The notes under the pieces: generated by a model
The model's input: the letters and a program-made list of their open reading frames with translations, nothing else
What the model was told of the DNA's origin: nothing
Databases searched by the model: none
Made by a program: the position numbers and the translations under genes
Shown: one piece after another, positions 23,461-36,099 of the stretch
How positions within the stretch are numbered: position 1 is the first letter of the stretch
Layout of the letters: each line of letters opens with the position of its first letter
Assembly: GCA_001683735.1 (NCBI GenBank)
Contig: LUGG01000002.1
Coordinates: 186,001-250,000, forward strand
From: Grifola frondosa
Taxonomy: Eukaryota; Basidiomycota; Agaricomycetes; Polyporales; Grifolaceae
DNA length: 64,000 nucleotides
Reading direction: 5' to 3'

Positions 23461-24969
23461 TTACTCAGGCTCGAGGCTGTCGCACTCATTCAGTCCCAGG
23501 AGACTGGAGAAGATCAGCACTATGGTGCAGCTTATGGAGAAGAAGAGTTATTTTCACCGTATCTTCCGTACCGATGAACACAAGGATGCAATTACCGAAC
23601 ATAGGGAATGCCTGAAAAACGCAGTGATGGTCTTTCAGGTGGGCTACTCATTTGCGATACGCTCATATTATTCAGCGACTCAATGTCTTGCGCTCCAGAT
23701 TAAAGAGGGCATCAGTTTGCGGTGCATCGCCATGCGCAACCACAATGCAGTCGTAGTACGCTTAGACGATGTGTCATTTAAGATGACGGTAGCGGTGCGT
23801 ATCGCGGTATCACCGAGCCGGAGCTATGCTGATCGACACTTGTCACAGTTTTTTTTTTAACACGACATCAGTTGCATCAGTTGCACGACTTCAAGAGTCG
23901 AACATAGAATTCTGTCAAACTGAACAGCTTATGTAGACTCACAAGTGTCTATCACTTCATTCTACTTGAGGCTAGGGTTACATGCTCGATATACTTCCTA
24001 TTCCCTGCCAAATATGTTTCCACTGATCTGGAAGGTACCTGAAAGTAGCTCACGACGCACTTCGGCCGCAGTCCTACTCGCAGTCCTCAACTCGAAGACA
24101 CGGTCTTCATCGCGAGGCTGTGCACTAATTATGCCAAGCTCGGCGCTGGATAGTCTAGTCAAACCTTGGACCGTGATGCTCATGTCGATGCTTCAGTGCT
24201 TCAGCTTCGACCTCGCACGCAGCTCCGGTGCTCACTCATCCCCAATCGCGTCGCTCTTATTGACCGTCGACGTCCGAGCTATTATTTTCGCTTAATTGCG
24301 TGAAGCGTACTGCAGCTAGGGAGCACAACGCGGCTCTACAGAACCTGCACTCCGGGCGCACTGTACAGTACCAAGGATGAGTGGGACTGCTGGTGTTTTC
24401 CAATGAGACAGCACCGCCGGTTTCTCTTTCCCTGCTGCTAGTTAGCCGTATTCTTGACTGATTGAATTTACTTAGTAGCAGGTTTTAGACCCATTCGCTC
24501 TTGAGGCGGTCCAGGATGGCGCGTAAACGGGATACCAGTATGGTATGCCAAAGACGATAGATGGCTGTGTTATTAGGAATGGCTTCATTTTTGGTGAGGT
24601 CTGACTTTGTTTACCGCTGGACAAAGTACTGTCACTTGGTCTCCCGAAAACTGCCTCGCCGTAGGCACACGCCCGGAAAGTTCGAGACCATCACGCCGTT
24701 CGGGCTGGAGTTCGACGCCGTCGGAATCATGCAGGGCCTGGTGCGAACTACACGCTTGCGAATGGACACGAGGACAGATTTAACTTGATCGGCTTGGTGC
24801 GTTCGTTGAACCAGCCGAACTACCAGAGGCGCCTCGGTAGTGCGACGGGCGGCAAGGTGGGGGAGAGCAGCATACGGCGTGTTCATGGCTCACCGGCTGA
24901 ACCCCGTGGCTGGACTGGCCAGCGCAATACAAAGTGAACAGTACATGGCGCCTTCAAGTATTTGAATTA
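23461..24969. other. No confident gene; one coding-like fragment
   Basis: Around 24680-24900 (plus) there is a coding-like stretch, FETITPFGLEFDAVGIMQG and then, one base out of frame, ANYTLANGHEDRFNLIGLV, which looks like a real exon broken by a one-base slip. I cannot name the family and see no upstream exons. The rest, including a poly-T run near 23850, holds nothing recognisable. Confidence 0.3.
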
Positions 24970-25235
24970 ATGCGACATGTTGAAATGTCCTAACCCGCGG
25001 TGTCGTGGTCGGCCAACAAATATGCGGTATTCGTGAAAGCAGCGGACTGCATCATTTCAAAATGTCTCTATTCATGAGTTCATTGAAGACATCTATCTAA
25101 AGGGGTACGAAGTGCTACAATGCAATGGTATACATACGACGAGACCACATGTGAGGAACATGAATAACAGCATGCGCAGAAACAGTCCAAAGCGAATAAA
25201 CAGCGTAATGGACGCGTCAACTCTTAACGTCATCA

Positions 25236-27530
25236 TCATGAATGTCTCGCATATCTGCTCGCGTGCCGTATACGCTCGCCATACTTCCAGAATAAGAAAG
25301 GTCTGCAGAATAAACCATCAGGCAAGTGGTAACTGAATCGAATAAAATAACGTACGCAGGGCATCCTATCACGATCGCGACAATAGCAAGAATCGTGTCG
25401 CCTTTCCCGTAGCCCAGCGCATTGTACATCGCAGGGGCGAAGAGAGGGAACCCAAATCCTGCCAATGAACGGAGGAACGTGACCGCAGCCAGAGCTGAAA
25501 ATTACAGCGTCAGTAACTGTATAACCCATTTCCGATATGATGCGGCTCACCGGAAGCAGCATGCAATGTGAACGCATCGATAACATATGTTTGAATGCAC
25601 TGGAAGTTTAGGATCGTTCCTGCTCCGACTAGCGCGATACCCTAGAGACATACAAAGTTAGCAGACAGTTACATATCATGTGAGGCCTGCCCCGACTTAC
25701 AATGTCTGGCGCGATCCAATGAATATTTGGCCGTGCCGTCCATCCAGCGATAAATAGCCCGATAGGGAGCAAGATCGTCCCAGGAACCATAGAGGCTATC
25801 AACACAGATTAGCGAGATCAATGATAGAAGCGTACAAGTGACGCCTTACGCAGTCGATACTCGGGCTTTCCGGCTCCCCCGTTCTTCTCCTTGAAATATT
25901 TGTACACTCGGTCGAGCATCCGCGCATTTATCTGCGACGCACCAGTCAGGCCTACGCCTAATGCGAAGTAGTGCAATCCGGCAATTCCAACGGGTTGCCG
26001 GTAGACTCCTTCGAAGATGGAGGGTATAGTGGTCAAAAACACTGGACGCCGACCACGAGGTGAGCATATAAACTGAAGATGGGTCGGGCATAATACGTAC
26101 GGTATAGCAGACCATAGATGAAGGCCATGTAGATACCAAGCAACTGGACAATCGGCTCGCGGACAAACAATACGAACGGACGGAGTAGTGCTTTGGTTAC
26201 GAGGTGTTTCCAACTGTATAAAAATAATGAGCGCTGGACGTGAACTGAGAATATGAGGGTGCCTACTTTCTGTCCGAGTCAAAAACAGTGCAGATCTCTC
26301 GTCCTTCTGCTTTCTCGGGGTCCATGGTCTTCCGTATCATTTCAGCCTTGCGCTCCAAGAGAACCGGAGCGAACGCTAAAAGATGTCAGGCACATGAATA
26401 GGAAGATAATGTCGTAAATACCCACTTTCTTTTAGGAAAAATAGACCGAAGCATTGAATGATCGCATCGACGATCGTTGTAGACCAGAACTACACAAAGC
26501 GTCAGAGATACTGCATTACTGTCGCATGCAATAACAAGAAATGCTTACAACCCATCGCCAGGTGGACTTCTGGGCAACCCATGCTCCACACGCAGGCCCA
26601 ATTACGGGACCTAGTAGAGGAGCCAAGGAATATAGAGCGATTGCCTGCCCTCTTTCTTCTGGTCTCCATAAATCTCCGAGAACACCTCCACCAATCTGTA
26701 CAATGGATTGGCGACATGGTAAGCTTCAATAGATTTCAACAAGACAACGAAAGAACATACTGATAGTGGGGCGCTACCACCTAAGCCTGCAAGGAACCGA
26801 AAGGCAATAAGCTGACTTTTATTCTGAGCGAATCCACATCCCAGGTTCCAGGCTGTCGATCAGATAAAACTATGTCAACAAACGTTTGGGCAAATGTCAA
26901 GCTACTGACCTAGATACCACAAGTTGGCAAGTTGAAGCACACGCGACCGTCCATACAATTCACTGAGCGGTCCAAGAAACAGCGGTCCGAAAGCTACGTG
27001 ATCTGTCAGTCATGGCTTCTATCGAATGGGCGTAATCTCATTACCATATGCTGCTACAAACACAGATATAGTCAAAGCGATGATAGCGGTATTGGTAATG
27101 CCAAATTGTGCAGCCAGCTGATCGCTCGCGGGAGCAATCATAGAGGACGACACGGGACTGATGAATGTGAAAGCGGACACTATTGCTGTCGCTGCCCACT
27201 TCTTTTTGAAACTCCAGCTGTTCGATACCACACGAGCGCTTTCAGTCAACCGTCGGTTATCAAAAGAGATGATCACTCACTTCTTTGGATTCTGGGGATC
27301 GTCCGGACCATCCCAATCGACAATGTAAGTGTTGCCATCTGATGTATCTGTGCTTTCAGAATCTGCGTCAGGTTTTGAGTCTGCTTTCGCAGGGCGTTTC
27401 TCTTGCGATGGGTCATCTACATTCTTCAATCGGGGCCGGTAGGTACCTGTTCAATTTCTTCTTCTTGCAGGGTGTGGGTTTCAGATGAGTATCCAGAGTT
27501 TGGAGTTGAGAAACTGCCGTGACGAATCAT
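25236..27530 (-). CDS. Major facilitator superfamily drug transporter (DHA1-like), copy 1
   Basis: Multi-exon gene from ATG 27530 to the stop at 25236. The N-terminal cytoplasmic tail ends VDWDGPDDPQNPKK, followed by SWSFKKKWAATAIVSAFTF, GITNTAIIALTISVFVAAYG, the PLSELYGRSRVLQ signature after TM2, IPSIFEGVYRQPVGIAGLHY and GYGKGDTILAIVAIV, ending WKYGERIRHASRYARHS. This is the 12-helix DHA1 (drug:H+ antiporter) layout seen in fungal multidrug and polyamine exporters; substrate unknown. Compared with copy 2, one base is missing in the GGGG run at 27432-27435, which puts a stop in the N-terminal tail. The other exons line up with copy 2. It diverges from XPF, sharing a ~1.15-kb promoter region. 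Confidence 0.85.
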
Positions 27531-28683
27531 AGTGGGTATAAGTTACACATGAACCGAAGGCACAGAGGGTTGCTTTATACGATTGCACTCCGCGCCGACT
27601 CCCATGGGAATTGTCAAAGGTGCAATGTCAGACAGTCAGCCGCCTTGAACCCATTATCGTGCCGATACTGCCGATGGTATTGTCGGAACATGCAAAACCC
27701 CTCCTCATTCCGCGGCACCATATGTAACATACTGTAAAGTTATTATGCTCTATTTAACGCTTCCCTAGATGACTTCATGCCGTGCTCGGCTTATGGCTCA
27801 TCGCGCAGAAAGTCATAAGCATAGAACATTTGCGATCCCTACTAAGAACACTGCGCAAGCCACGACAACATCCGCAGACCGTTCTGAGAGTAATCAACGC
27901 GGTGCCCAGTTGGTGAATGGCCGCTCGCCTGACTAATGAACACTGCGGCCCGCCACGAGGATTCACACCAGGCCAACAGTCTAAAAATAGACTTGCAAAA
28001 CGCGCCACAAGAGGAAACTCTGGACTCAGGTATGTGTCTTCGAGATTCGAGGACAAACCGACTTTGGTATATTTTGGTTTCGACGAGTTGAGTCACAATG
28101 CGGGCCGCAAGCTTTGATCACCTGTGCTAGTCATTTGTACTCCACAGAATGCGCGGAATTGTAAGAACGGCCGAACATCTCCGAAGAGAGTCGCCTGGCT
28201 TCACATTCAAGTTGCACAGCATTTATAACTTGGATCGATCATATGGCTTTTATTGAGCCGAGTTCAGTCGATAACATCTTGAACAGCATTCAACATAATT
28301 ATTCACGATGCAGATGTACATCTGGGTGTGGAGATAGTTATACAACATGTCGGACGAGCAAATGCTTTGAAATGAAAGTCCCAATCTCATAGGACAGAAA
28401 TATGCATCTTCGGCTTCAGCGGCAGGTTGAAAAATCTCCGTCTTGTATGTATTCGCAGCCGAACCCGTGGCACGTGATCGCGACATTGCTTGACGGAGGC
28501 TGCGGTCCTTGTCCCTCGTACAATCCCAGCTCGTGCGACACTATTTGAAGCCATTACCACAAGTTGAAGGTCCGCAAACGTACTCTGAATGCGCTTAATG
28601 GAAAGTCACCAGTGACAACTTTACGTCTGTGCCGTCTAGCGCAACTACCTTGACTCTTCGATTGATCAACAGACCTCAGTATC
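27531..28683. promoter_or_regulatory. Divergent promoter region MFS copy 1 / XPF
   Basis: About 1.15 kb separates the two divergent start codons. A diverged copy of this interval lies at 35050-36100 between the second MFS gene and the XPF relic. No core-promoter element stands out enough to name. Confidence 0.5.
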
Positions 28684-31600
28684 ATGTCGACTCTGCTCTC
28701 ATTCCACCAGACAATTCTCGAGAAGATTCATGACCCTGCTACCAGTGAATTACTCTTGCTAGCTCGTGGTCTCGGCTTGCGACGGATTGTATGCAAGTTG
28801 CTTCAGATCTATGACTCCCCCAACAGCCTCGTGTTGCTCGTCAATGCTTCACAGGAGGAAGAAGCAGCTATCGGCGAAGAACTAGGCATTATGGGATGCA
28901 GACGCCCAGGACTCCGCATTGTAGGTTTTGAGACAGGCAGGAAGGACAGGTAGGGGTGATGCCGCTCATGTATCTCTCCGTCTTCATGCAAGTGCTCAGA
29001 CAGGACTTATACAAGAAAGGCGGCCTTATTTCGATCACCTCCCAGATCTTCACAGTGGACATGCTGTCGTCTGAGATTCCAACTCATCTAATCACTGGGA
29101 TCCTCGTCCTGCACGCAGAGAGGTACGCCGATGCATTGGAATGCGCTCAGTGTGTTACGAGCCTAACGCACCATAAAGGGTGACCCCGACGTCTGCTGAA
29201 GCATTCATCGTTCGACTTTACCGCGAGAAGAACAAGACCGGATTCTTGAAAGCCTTTTCTGACCAGCCCGAATATATTACCAGCGGCATGTCTCCGCTGA
29301 GGACGATCATGAAGGAGCTCCAGCTTCGCACTGTCCATATATACCCTCGGTGTGTCACATCCCTGTTCATGTTTCTCGTCCGTTTCGATAACATATCAGT
29401 CTAAACTATAAGGTTCCACGCAGAGGTGAAAGAGTCGCTTGACCGCAAGCAGCCTGACCTTATAGAGTTGCACCAAGACATGACAGAGTCGATGGCGGAG
29501 ATTCACCACGCTATCGTCCAATGCATGACAACGACCCTCTCTGAACTGAAACGCGCAAATACCATGGCAAGTTGTTTCGTCTCAATATGGCATTCCCGCT
29601 GTTCTGACAGTGATGTTCGCAGCTAGACTTAGACGATTTAAGCATTGACAACGCTTACTTCAGATCTTTTGACATGATTGTTCGACGTATTCTCGATCCT
29701 GTATGGCACAAAGTGGGTCCGCGCACGAAGCAACTCGTTAGCGACTTGGCCACATTGCGGCGATTACTTAGGTGGGTATCACTCGGAGGCTTTATGACAT
29801 TTTTGATGCAGTCACTGAGCTCACAATATAGTTATCTCCTCACATATGATGCGCTTGCCTTCCATGCCTACCTCGAGACCCTCATCGCCTCCAACACGTA
29901 CACGGACTCTGGCGCCGCACGCCAGCACCAATCTCCGTGGCTACTGACCGACGCTGCTAATATCATCTTCCAATACGCAAAGCGGCGATGCTACACGATG
30001 AGCTCGACCTCACAAAAAGCCCCCGCCCCTCCTACGGTCATTGACCTAGTAGACGATGAGGATGCTTGGGACGTGGTGAACGAGATGGAGGGTCGGCCGG
30101 CAGGCCAAGCTAGCACGCCGCGGCAGATGCGTCAGAAGTGGCTGCCAGACGGGATGGACCCCGAGCTCGAGGAGCTGCCAAAGTGGTATCTCCTCGCGGA
30201 CGTGCTGCACGAGATCGAGCAAGAGATGATGCGGCTCGAATCGCATCTGACTTCGCGTGAGTCATGCCGCCTGCATTTTTCCAGTTGCGTCACGCACACA
30301 GATATCTGTTTGCAGTCTCCCCAGGGAAGAACACGGTGCTAATTATGGCCTCGTCCCTCCACACATGTACGCTCCTCAGCGAGTTTCTCTCATCGATGGA
30401 CCTGCATGCCCCGCGCGGCTCGCAGGGACGCAAAATGATGGAGGACAAGCTGCGGCTGTACCTCTGGTGGAAGGGTAAGCTGAGCGAGCGCAAGTCCGAG
30501 GCAGAGCGCACTCGCGATGCCGAAGGGCAAGGATGGCCCCGCAGATGACGCCGTTCAAGTGAGCGAGGCGCTGCAGAAGAAGGATAGGGAGAAACGAGAA
30601 CGGGCGGCGAGCCGTCGACGCGTCAGAGGCGGTGCGCCTGCTGCCCTCTGCGAGGGACACGACCGATGGAAACGAGCGCGGGGCTCCGGCGAGATTGTAA
30701 TCAAGGACGAGGCCGACGACATCGCATTCTTGTGCGTTCTATGCTACATATCTATGCTGACACCGCTGACTAATTTATTTTAGTTTGTCAACGCAGAATG
30801 GAGATACCTTCGAAGGACCGTCAGGGATTGAGCAAGGTATTCCAGAATTCGACACAGGCTTCGATGCAAATTACGGTTTGTTGGCGCCTGAACAGACTGT
30901 GCTCGTGCGCGCGCGAATGATACCGATGACCAAGTCCTGCAAGAAATACAGCCCCGATTCATTGTAATGTTTGAGCCTAATCTGGAATTCATACGACGCA
31001 TCGAGGTCGGTCAGACGCCTCCCTTCTGCTCGCCAGACTGACATCCCAGGTTGTAGGTATATCGGAATTCGAACCCAGGTCTCGGCGTGCGCGTATTTCA
31101 TGCTCTACAAACTGAGCTGCGAAGAGGGGAGTACTTGACTGGCCTGCGCCGCGAGAAGGAGTCATTCGAGCGGCTGATCAAGGAACGCGGGGTACGTCGC
31201 ACTCCACGAGACGCACTGACATAACGCGGGTGCAGTCAATGCTAATGCCAATCCTCGAAGACCTGCGACTCCGATGGGAGAGGCCCTGATCAAGACCATC
31301 AGCTCGCGCATCGCTGGCGGCCGGAAGGAGGTGTCATCGGAGCCTTCTCGAGTGTGTTCCGCAGTCATCATGGAAGGTGTCCTGGCGCTTGCTGACCTCT
31401 GTCTGCTCAGGTTATCGTCGACATGCGGGAGTTCCGGTCCTCGCTTCCCTCCCTTCTGCACGCGTCTCGGCTGCTTGTCATCCCCACCACGCTCACCGTC
31501 GGGGATTACATCCTGACGCCCGACATTTGTGTCGAACGGAAGAGCATCCCGGATCTTGTGTCTAGTTTCAATAGCGGACGGCTGTGCGTACACAAACGTC

Positions 31601-32238
31601 TTTAATTTCGGATGCTGACTCTCCGCACAGGTACACCAGTGCGAGCTGATGTCAGCGCACTATAAGCAGCCATCCTACTGATCGAATTCGAGGAGCACAA
31701 GTCGTTCTCGCTCGAGGTACGCATTCCACGCCTGCGCTCCCTTCCCAATACGATCTCACTTGCTTCCAGGCAGTAGCAGACGTGAAGTCGTACGCGAAAC
31801 CGTCGAACAAGTACCCTTCAAAAAGTAGACCACCTGCACGAGCGAGCACGACCGCCGCGCAGAGTATTCAAGCCAAGCTCGTATTACTCACGCTCTCCTT
31901 CCCGCGTGTGCGCATCATCTGGTCGTCCTCGCCATTCGCGACCGCAGAGATCTTCAATGACCTCAAGGCGGGCGCGCCAGAGCCAGACCCCGCGAAGGCC
32001 GTGCTCGTCGGCGCTGAGGAAGACCCGGAACGCAGGCTCAGGCGTGAATGCCGCGGCGGAGGAGCTCCTGCGCGCGCTGCCGGGCGTCACCGCAACGAAC
32101 GTGAAGCACGTCGCGGGCAGGGTGCGGAGCGTCCGCGAGTTGTGCACGCTGGGGCTCCCGCAGGTGCAAGAGATTCTCGGCGCGGAGCCCGGGAAGGCAT
32201 GCTGGGAGTTCCTGCATCGTGGAGAGCGAAAGCGGTGA
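28684..32238 (+). CDS. DNA repair endonuclease XPF/Rad1 (Rad16 of S. pombe), with frame breaks
   Basis: ATG 28684 opens [17 protein letters not shown]; exon 1 ends at 28949 and exon 2 starts at 29000. The helicase-like part reads [55 protein letters not shown] and [17 protein letters not shown], close to human XPF. The nuclease domain (31410-31720) has [13 protein letters not shown] and the catalytic [19 protein letters not shown], i.e. the GD-x-ERK-x3-D motif. The tandem helix-hairpin-helix follows as [19 protein letters not shown], with stop near 32238. XPF pairs with ERCC1/Rad10 to cut 5' of lesions in excision and crosslink repair. One intron (29567-29622) starts with GC instead of GT. 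Frame slips occur near 30515-30540, 30906-30916, 31108-31130, 31636, 31670 and 32025; two of them are CCC to CC next to invariant residues. A sequence-error explanation is favoured. Confidence 0.9.
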
Positions 32239-32753
32239 CACAGCGATCGGTGTCAGGCGCTGGCCATTCTCTCAGCGACATCTAATGCGTCACCTTGCAC
32301 TCCTAGTGCCGACCTGTTGAAAATGTCTTAAACCGCGGTGTCATGGTCGGCCAAAAATATGTGGCATTCGTGAAAACGCTAAAGCAGCTGACTACATCGT
32401 TTGAGACTGTCTCTAGTCATCAGCTCATTGAAGACATCTAAAGGGAACTAACAAATTATCCAATATGAAGTGGGCTTGCTTGGCAAGGGTTCTTGCTGGG
32501 GCATAATTCGTATGAGTTGATGAGCATGCAAGATGTCAAATTTCATTCACAATACCTCCTGTTTTCTTTCATGAAACTACCGGATATCCAAAGCAAGGGT
32601 TCAGCGGACGGCAGTCACGACGCTTCCACGTGCTACATTGCTATGGCATATATATGATCAGACAGCATGTGAGGAACATGAATAGTAGCATGTGCAGAAA
32701 CAGTCCAAAGCGAATAAATAGCGTAATGGACGCGTCAACTCTGTACATCGTCA

Positions 32754-35049
32754 TCATGAATGTCTCGCATATCTGCTCGCGTGCCGTATGCGCTCGCCGT
32801 ACTTCCAGAACAGTAAAGGTCTGTAGAATAAACCGTCAGGCAAGTGGTAATTGAACCGAATAGAGAACGTACGCAGGGCATCCTATCACGATCGCGACAA
32901 TAGCAAGAATTGTGTCGCCTTTCCCGTAGCCCAGCGCATTGTACATCGCAGGGGCGAAGAGGGGAAATCCAAACCCTGCCAACGAACGGAGGAACGTGAC
33001 CGCAGCCAGAGCTGAAGATTACAGCGTAAGTGACCGTATAACTCATTTCCGGTGTGACGCGGCTTACCAGACGCAGCATGCAACGTGAACGCATCGATAA
33101 CATATGCTTCAATGCACAGGATGTTTAGGGCCATTCCCGCTCCGACTAGAGCGATACCCTAGAGAAACACAAAATTAGCAGACAGTTACATATCACGTAA
33201 GGTCCATCCAACTTACAATATCCGGCGCGATCCAATGAATATTTGGCCGTGCCGTCCATCCAGCAATAAATAGCCCGATAGGGAGCAAGATCGTCCCAGG
33301 AACCATAGACGCTATCAACACAGATTAACGAGATCAATGATAGAAGTGTACAAGTGACGCCTTACGGAGTCGGTATTCGGGCCTTCCGGGTCCCCCGTTC
33401 TTCTCCTTGAAATATTGGTACACTCGGTCGAGCATCCGCACGTTTATCTGCGACGCGCCGATCAGACCTACGCCCAGTGCGAAGTAGTGCAGTCCGGCAA
33501 TCCCAACGGGTTGCCGGTAGACTCCTTCGAAGATGGAGGGTATAGTGGTCAAAAACACTGGACGCCGACCACGAGGTGAACACATAAACTCAAGATCGGT
33601 CGGGCATGCGACGTACGGTATAGCAGACCGTAGATGAAGGCCATGTAGACACCAAGCAACTGGACAATCGGCTCGCGGACAAACAACACGAACGGACGGA
33701 GTAATGCTTTGGCTACGATGTGTTGCCAGCTTATAAAAATAATGAGCGCTGCAGGTGAGCGGAGAGGATGAGGAAATCTACTTTCTATTGGAGTGTAAAG
33801 TAGTGCGGATCTCCCGTCCTCCTGCCTTCTCGGGGTCCATGGTCTTTCGTATCATTTCAGCCTTGCGCTCCAACAGAACCGGAGCGAACGCTAGAAAGAA
33901 ATGTCAGGCACCTCAATGGGAAGACAGTAACAAGTAGACCCACTTTCTTTCAGGAAAAATAGACCGAAACATTGAATGATCGCATCGGCGATGGTTGTAG
34001 ACCAGAACTACACAAAGTGTCCCAAATACTGCGTTACTGTCATCTGTGATAACGAGACATGCTTACAGCCCATTGCCAGGTGGACTTCTGGGCAATCCAT
34101 GCTTCACACGCAGGCCCAATTACGGGACCTAGTAGAGCGGCCGACATATATAAAGCTATTGCCTGCCCTCTTTCTTCTGGCCTCCATAAATCTCCGAGAA
34201 CACCTCCACTAATCTGTACAATAGATTGACGACATAGTAAGTTTAGATATATGTGAATGAACGATGAAAGAACGTACTGCTGCCGGGGCGCCACCGCCTA
34301 TGCCTGCAAGGAAGCGGAATGCAATGAGTTGACCTTTGTTCTGAGCGAATCCACATCCCAGGTTCCAGGCTGTCGATCGGACAAAGCTATGTCAACAAAA
34401 AGTTTGGGTGAATATCCAGCCACTGACCTAGATACCACAAGTTGGCAAGTTGAAGCACACGGGAACGTCCGTACAATTCACTGAGTGGGCCAAGAAACAG
34501 AGGTCCGAAAGCTATATGATCTCTGTCAGTCATGGCTTTCGGTGAATGGGCATAATCTCATTACCATATGCTGCTACAAACACAGATATAGTCAAAGCGA
34601 TGATGGCGGTATTGGTAATACCAAATTGTGCTGCCAGCTGATCGCTCGCGGGAGCAATCATAGAAGACGACAGGAGACCAATGAACGAGAAAGCAGTCAC
34701 TATTGCTGTCGCTGCCCACTTCTTTTTGAAACTCCAGCTGTTCGATGCCACACGAGCACTTTCAGTCAAACGTCGGCTATCAAAAAGAGATGATCACTCA
34801 CTTCTTTGGATTCTGGGGATCGTCCGGACCATCCCAATCGACAACGTAGGTGTTCTTGTCGTTTGACGAGTTCGTGCTGTCAGAATCTGCATCACGTTTT
34901 GAGTCTGCTTTCGCAAGGCGTTTCTCTTGTGATGGGTCGTCTGTGGTCTTCAATGTGGAGTCTGCAGGCGCCTGTTCAACTTCGTCTTGCAGGGTGTGGG
35001 TTTCAGATGAGTCAGAGTTTGGAGCCGAGAAACTGGGATGACGAATCAT
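32754..35049 (-). CDS. Major facilitator superfamily drug transporter (DHA1-like), copy 2
   Basis: The whole chain of exons can be followed from ATG 35049 to the stop at 32754 with all phases consistent and no frame break. It begins MIRHPSFSAPNSDSSETHTL and has the pieces ASDQLAAQFGITNTAIIAL, PLSELYGRSRVLQLANLWYL, AWNLGCGFAQNKGQLIAFRF, GGVLGDLWRPEERGQAIALY with ALLGPVIGP, VREPIVQLLGVYMAFIYGLL, IPSIFEGVYRQPVGIAGLHY, ASMVPGTILLPIGLFIAGWT and WKYGERIRHASRYARHS at the end. The G-x-L-x-x-GPxxGP stretch in helix 5 and the motif after helix 2 are typical of drug:H+ antiporters. Substrate unknown. As copy 1 has a disabling base loss that may be artefactual, this copy is the safer reference for the family. 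Confidence 0.92.
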
Positions 35050-36099
35050 AGTGGGTATAAGTTACACATGGACCGAAGACACAGCGGGTTGCTTTATAGG
35101 AGGGCGAGAAACCTTCATTACACTCCCTACGGCCGACTCCCATGAGGAGTTATCAAAAGTGCAGTAGCAGCCTTGTACCCATTATCGTGCTGATACCAAC
35201 GATAATGTTTGCAGAAATGAAACTCCCTTTTTCACTCACCATTAATCCTTCCCCAGATGACTTCATGCCGCGCTCGGCTTATGCAGAAATTCATGTAGAA
35301 CATCTGCGATTCCTATGATGAAAGACACTGCGCAAAAAATCTCAACGGTCGCGACAACAAGCGCACCGTTCTGAGAGTTATTAACGCAGTGCCCAGGTAG
35401 TGACTGCCTGCTCACCTGGCAAATACACACTACGGCCCGTCACACAAGGATTCACACCAGCTGAGAACTCCAACGATCTACCGCAGCGCTCATGCAAGAG
35501 GCAGTCCAGAATCAGGTATGTGTCTTCGAGATTCGAGGACAAATAGACTTTGGTATATTTCGGTCTCGACGAGTTGAGCAATGCAATTGATAGAGATTGG
35601 TGGCGCAAAGTTTTGACCGCCTGTGCTGGGTCACCTGTACGTTACAGGATGAATTTCCAGCGCGGATTGTACTAGCAACGGTCAACACCTCCGAATAGAG
35701 TGTCGGGCTCCGACATATCGGGTTTTATTGAGCTCATTTCTAGGATGAGCCGAACCGACGACGCAGATGCCTGGATAAAGGTTGCGATATAGACAAGACA
35801 TTGAATGAGCAACGCACTTTCAAAAAAATCCCAATCTCATCCGACAAGAGATATGCATCTTCAAGCTCGTACTTACATACTGATGAAGATGATGGTAATC
35901 GATTCATTCATTCATTCGCAGTCTGGAAATGAATAGAATATAATCTCCGGCGACAAGGCCGTTACCACTGTAGCTCTGGATAAATTCTAAATGGACTTTG
36001 AGTGCGCTCAAATAACGCAAAGTTGCCAATGATGACTTTACGTTAACTTTACGTCTGTGGCGCCCAACGCGACTACCTCGACTCTTCGATTGATCAACA
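35050..36099. promoter_or_regulatory. Divergent promoter region MFS copy 2 / XPF relic
   Basis: This is the diverged duplicate of 27531-28683, with several indels, still recognisable close to both gene ends (for example around 35510-35590 and 36060-36120). Only the MFS side now serves an intact gene. Confidence 0.5.

Larger units (their letters stand above)
24970..32309. repeat. Unit A of a direct tandem duplication (MFS transporter + full XPF/Rad1)
   Basis: Sequence beginning at about 24970 (ACATGTTGAAATGTCCTAAC) is repeated from about 32310 (ACCTGTTGAAAATGTCTTAA), and alignment by eye continues, with indels, through the MFS gene, the divergent promoter and the 5' part of XPF. The unit is about 7.34 kb, and unit B starts about 70 bp after the XPF stop codon. 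Genes keep the same order and strand in both units. Confidence 0.85.

Noticed and set aside
31040..31125. tRNA-like sequence on the minus strand: AGCTCAGTTTGTAGAGC (A-box/D-arm like) followed at tRNA spacing by GGGTTCGAATTCC (B-box like).
   Set aside because: The acceptor-stem halves and the anticodon stem do not pair, and the plus strand codes conserved XPF residues ([10 protein letters not shown], then the YKLSCEEG region). Treated as coincidence; a tRNAscan-type run would settle it.
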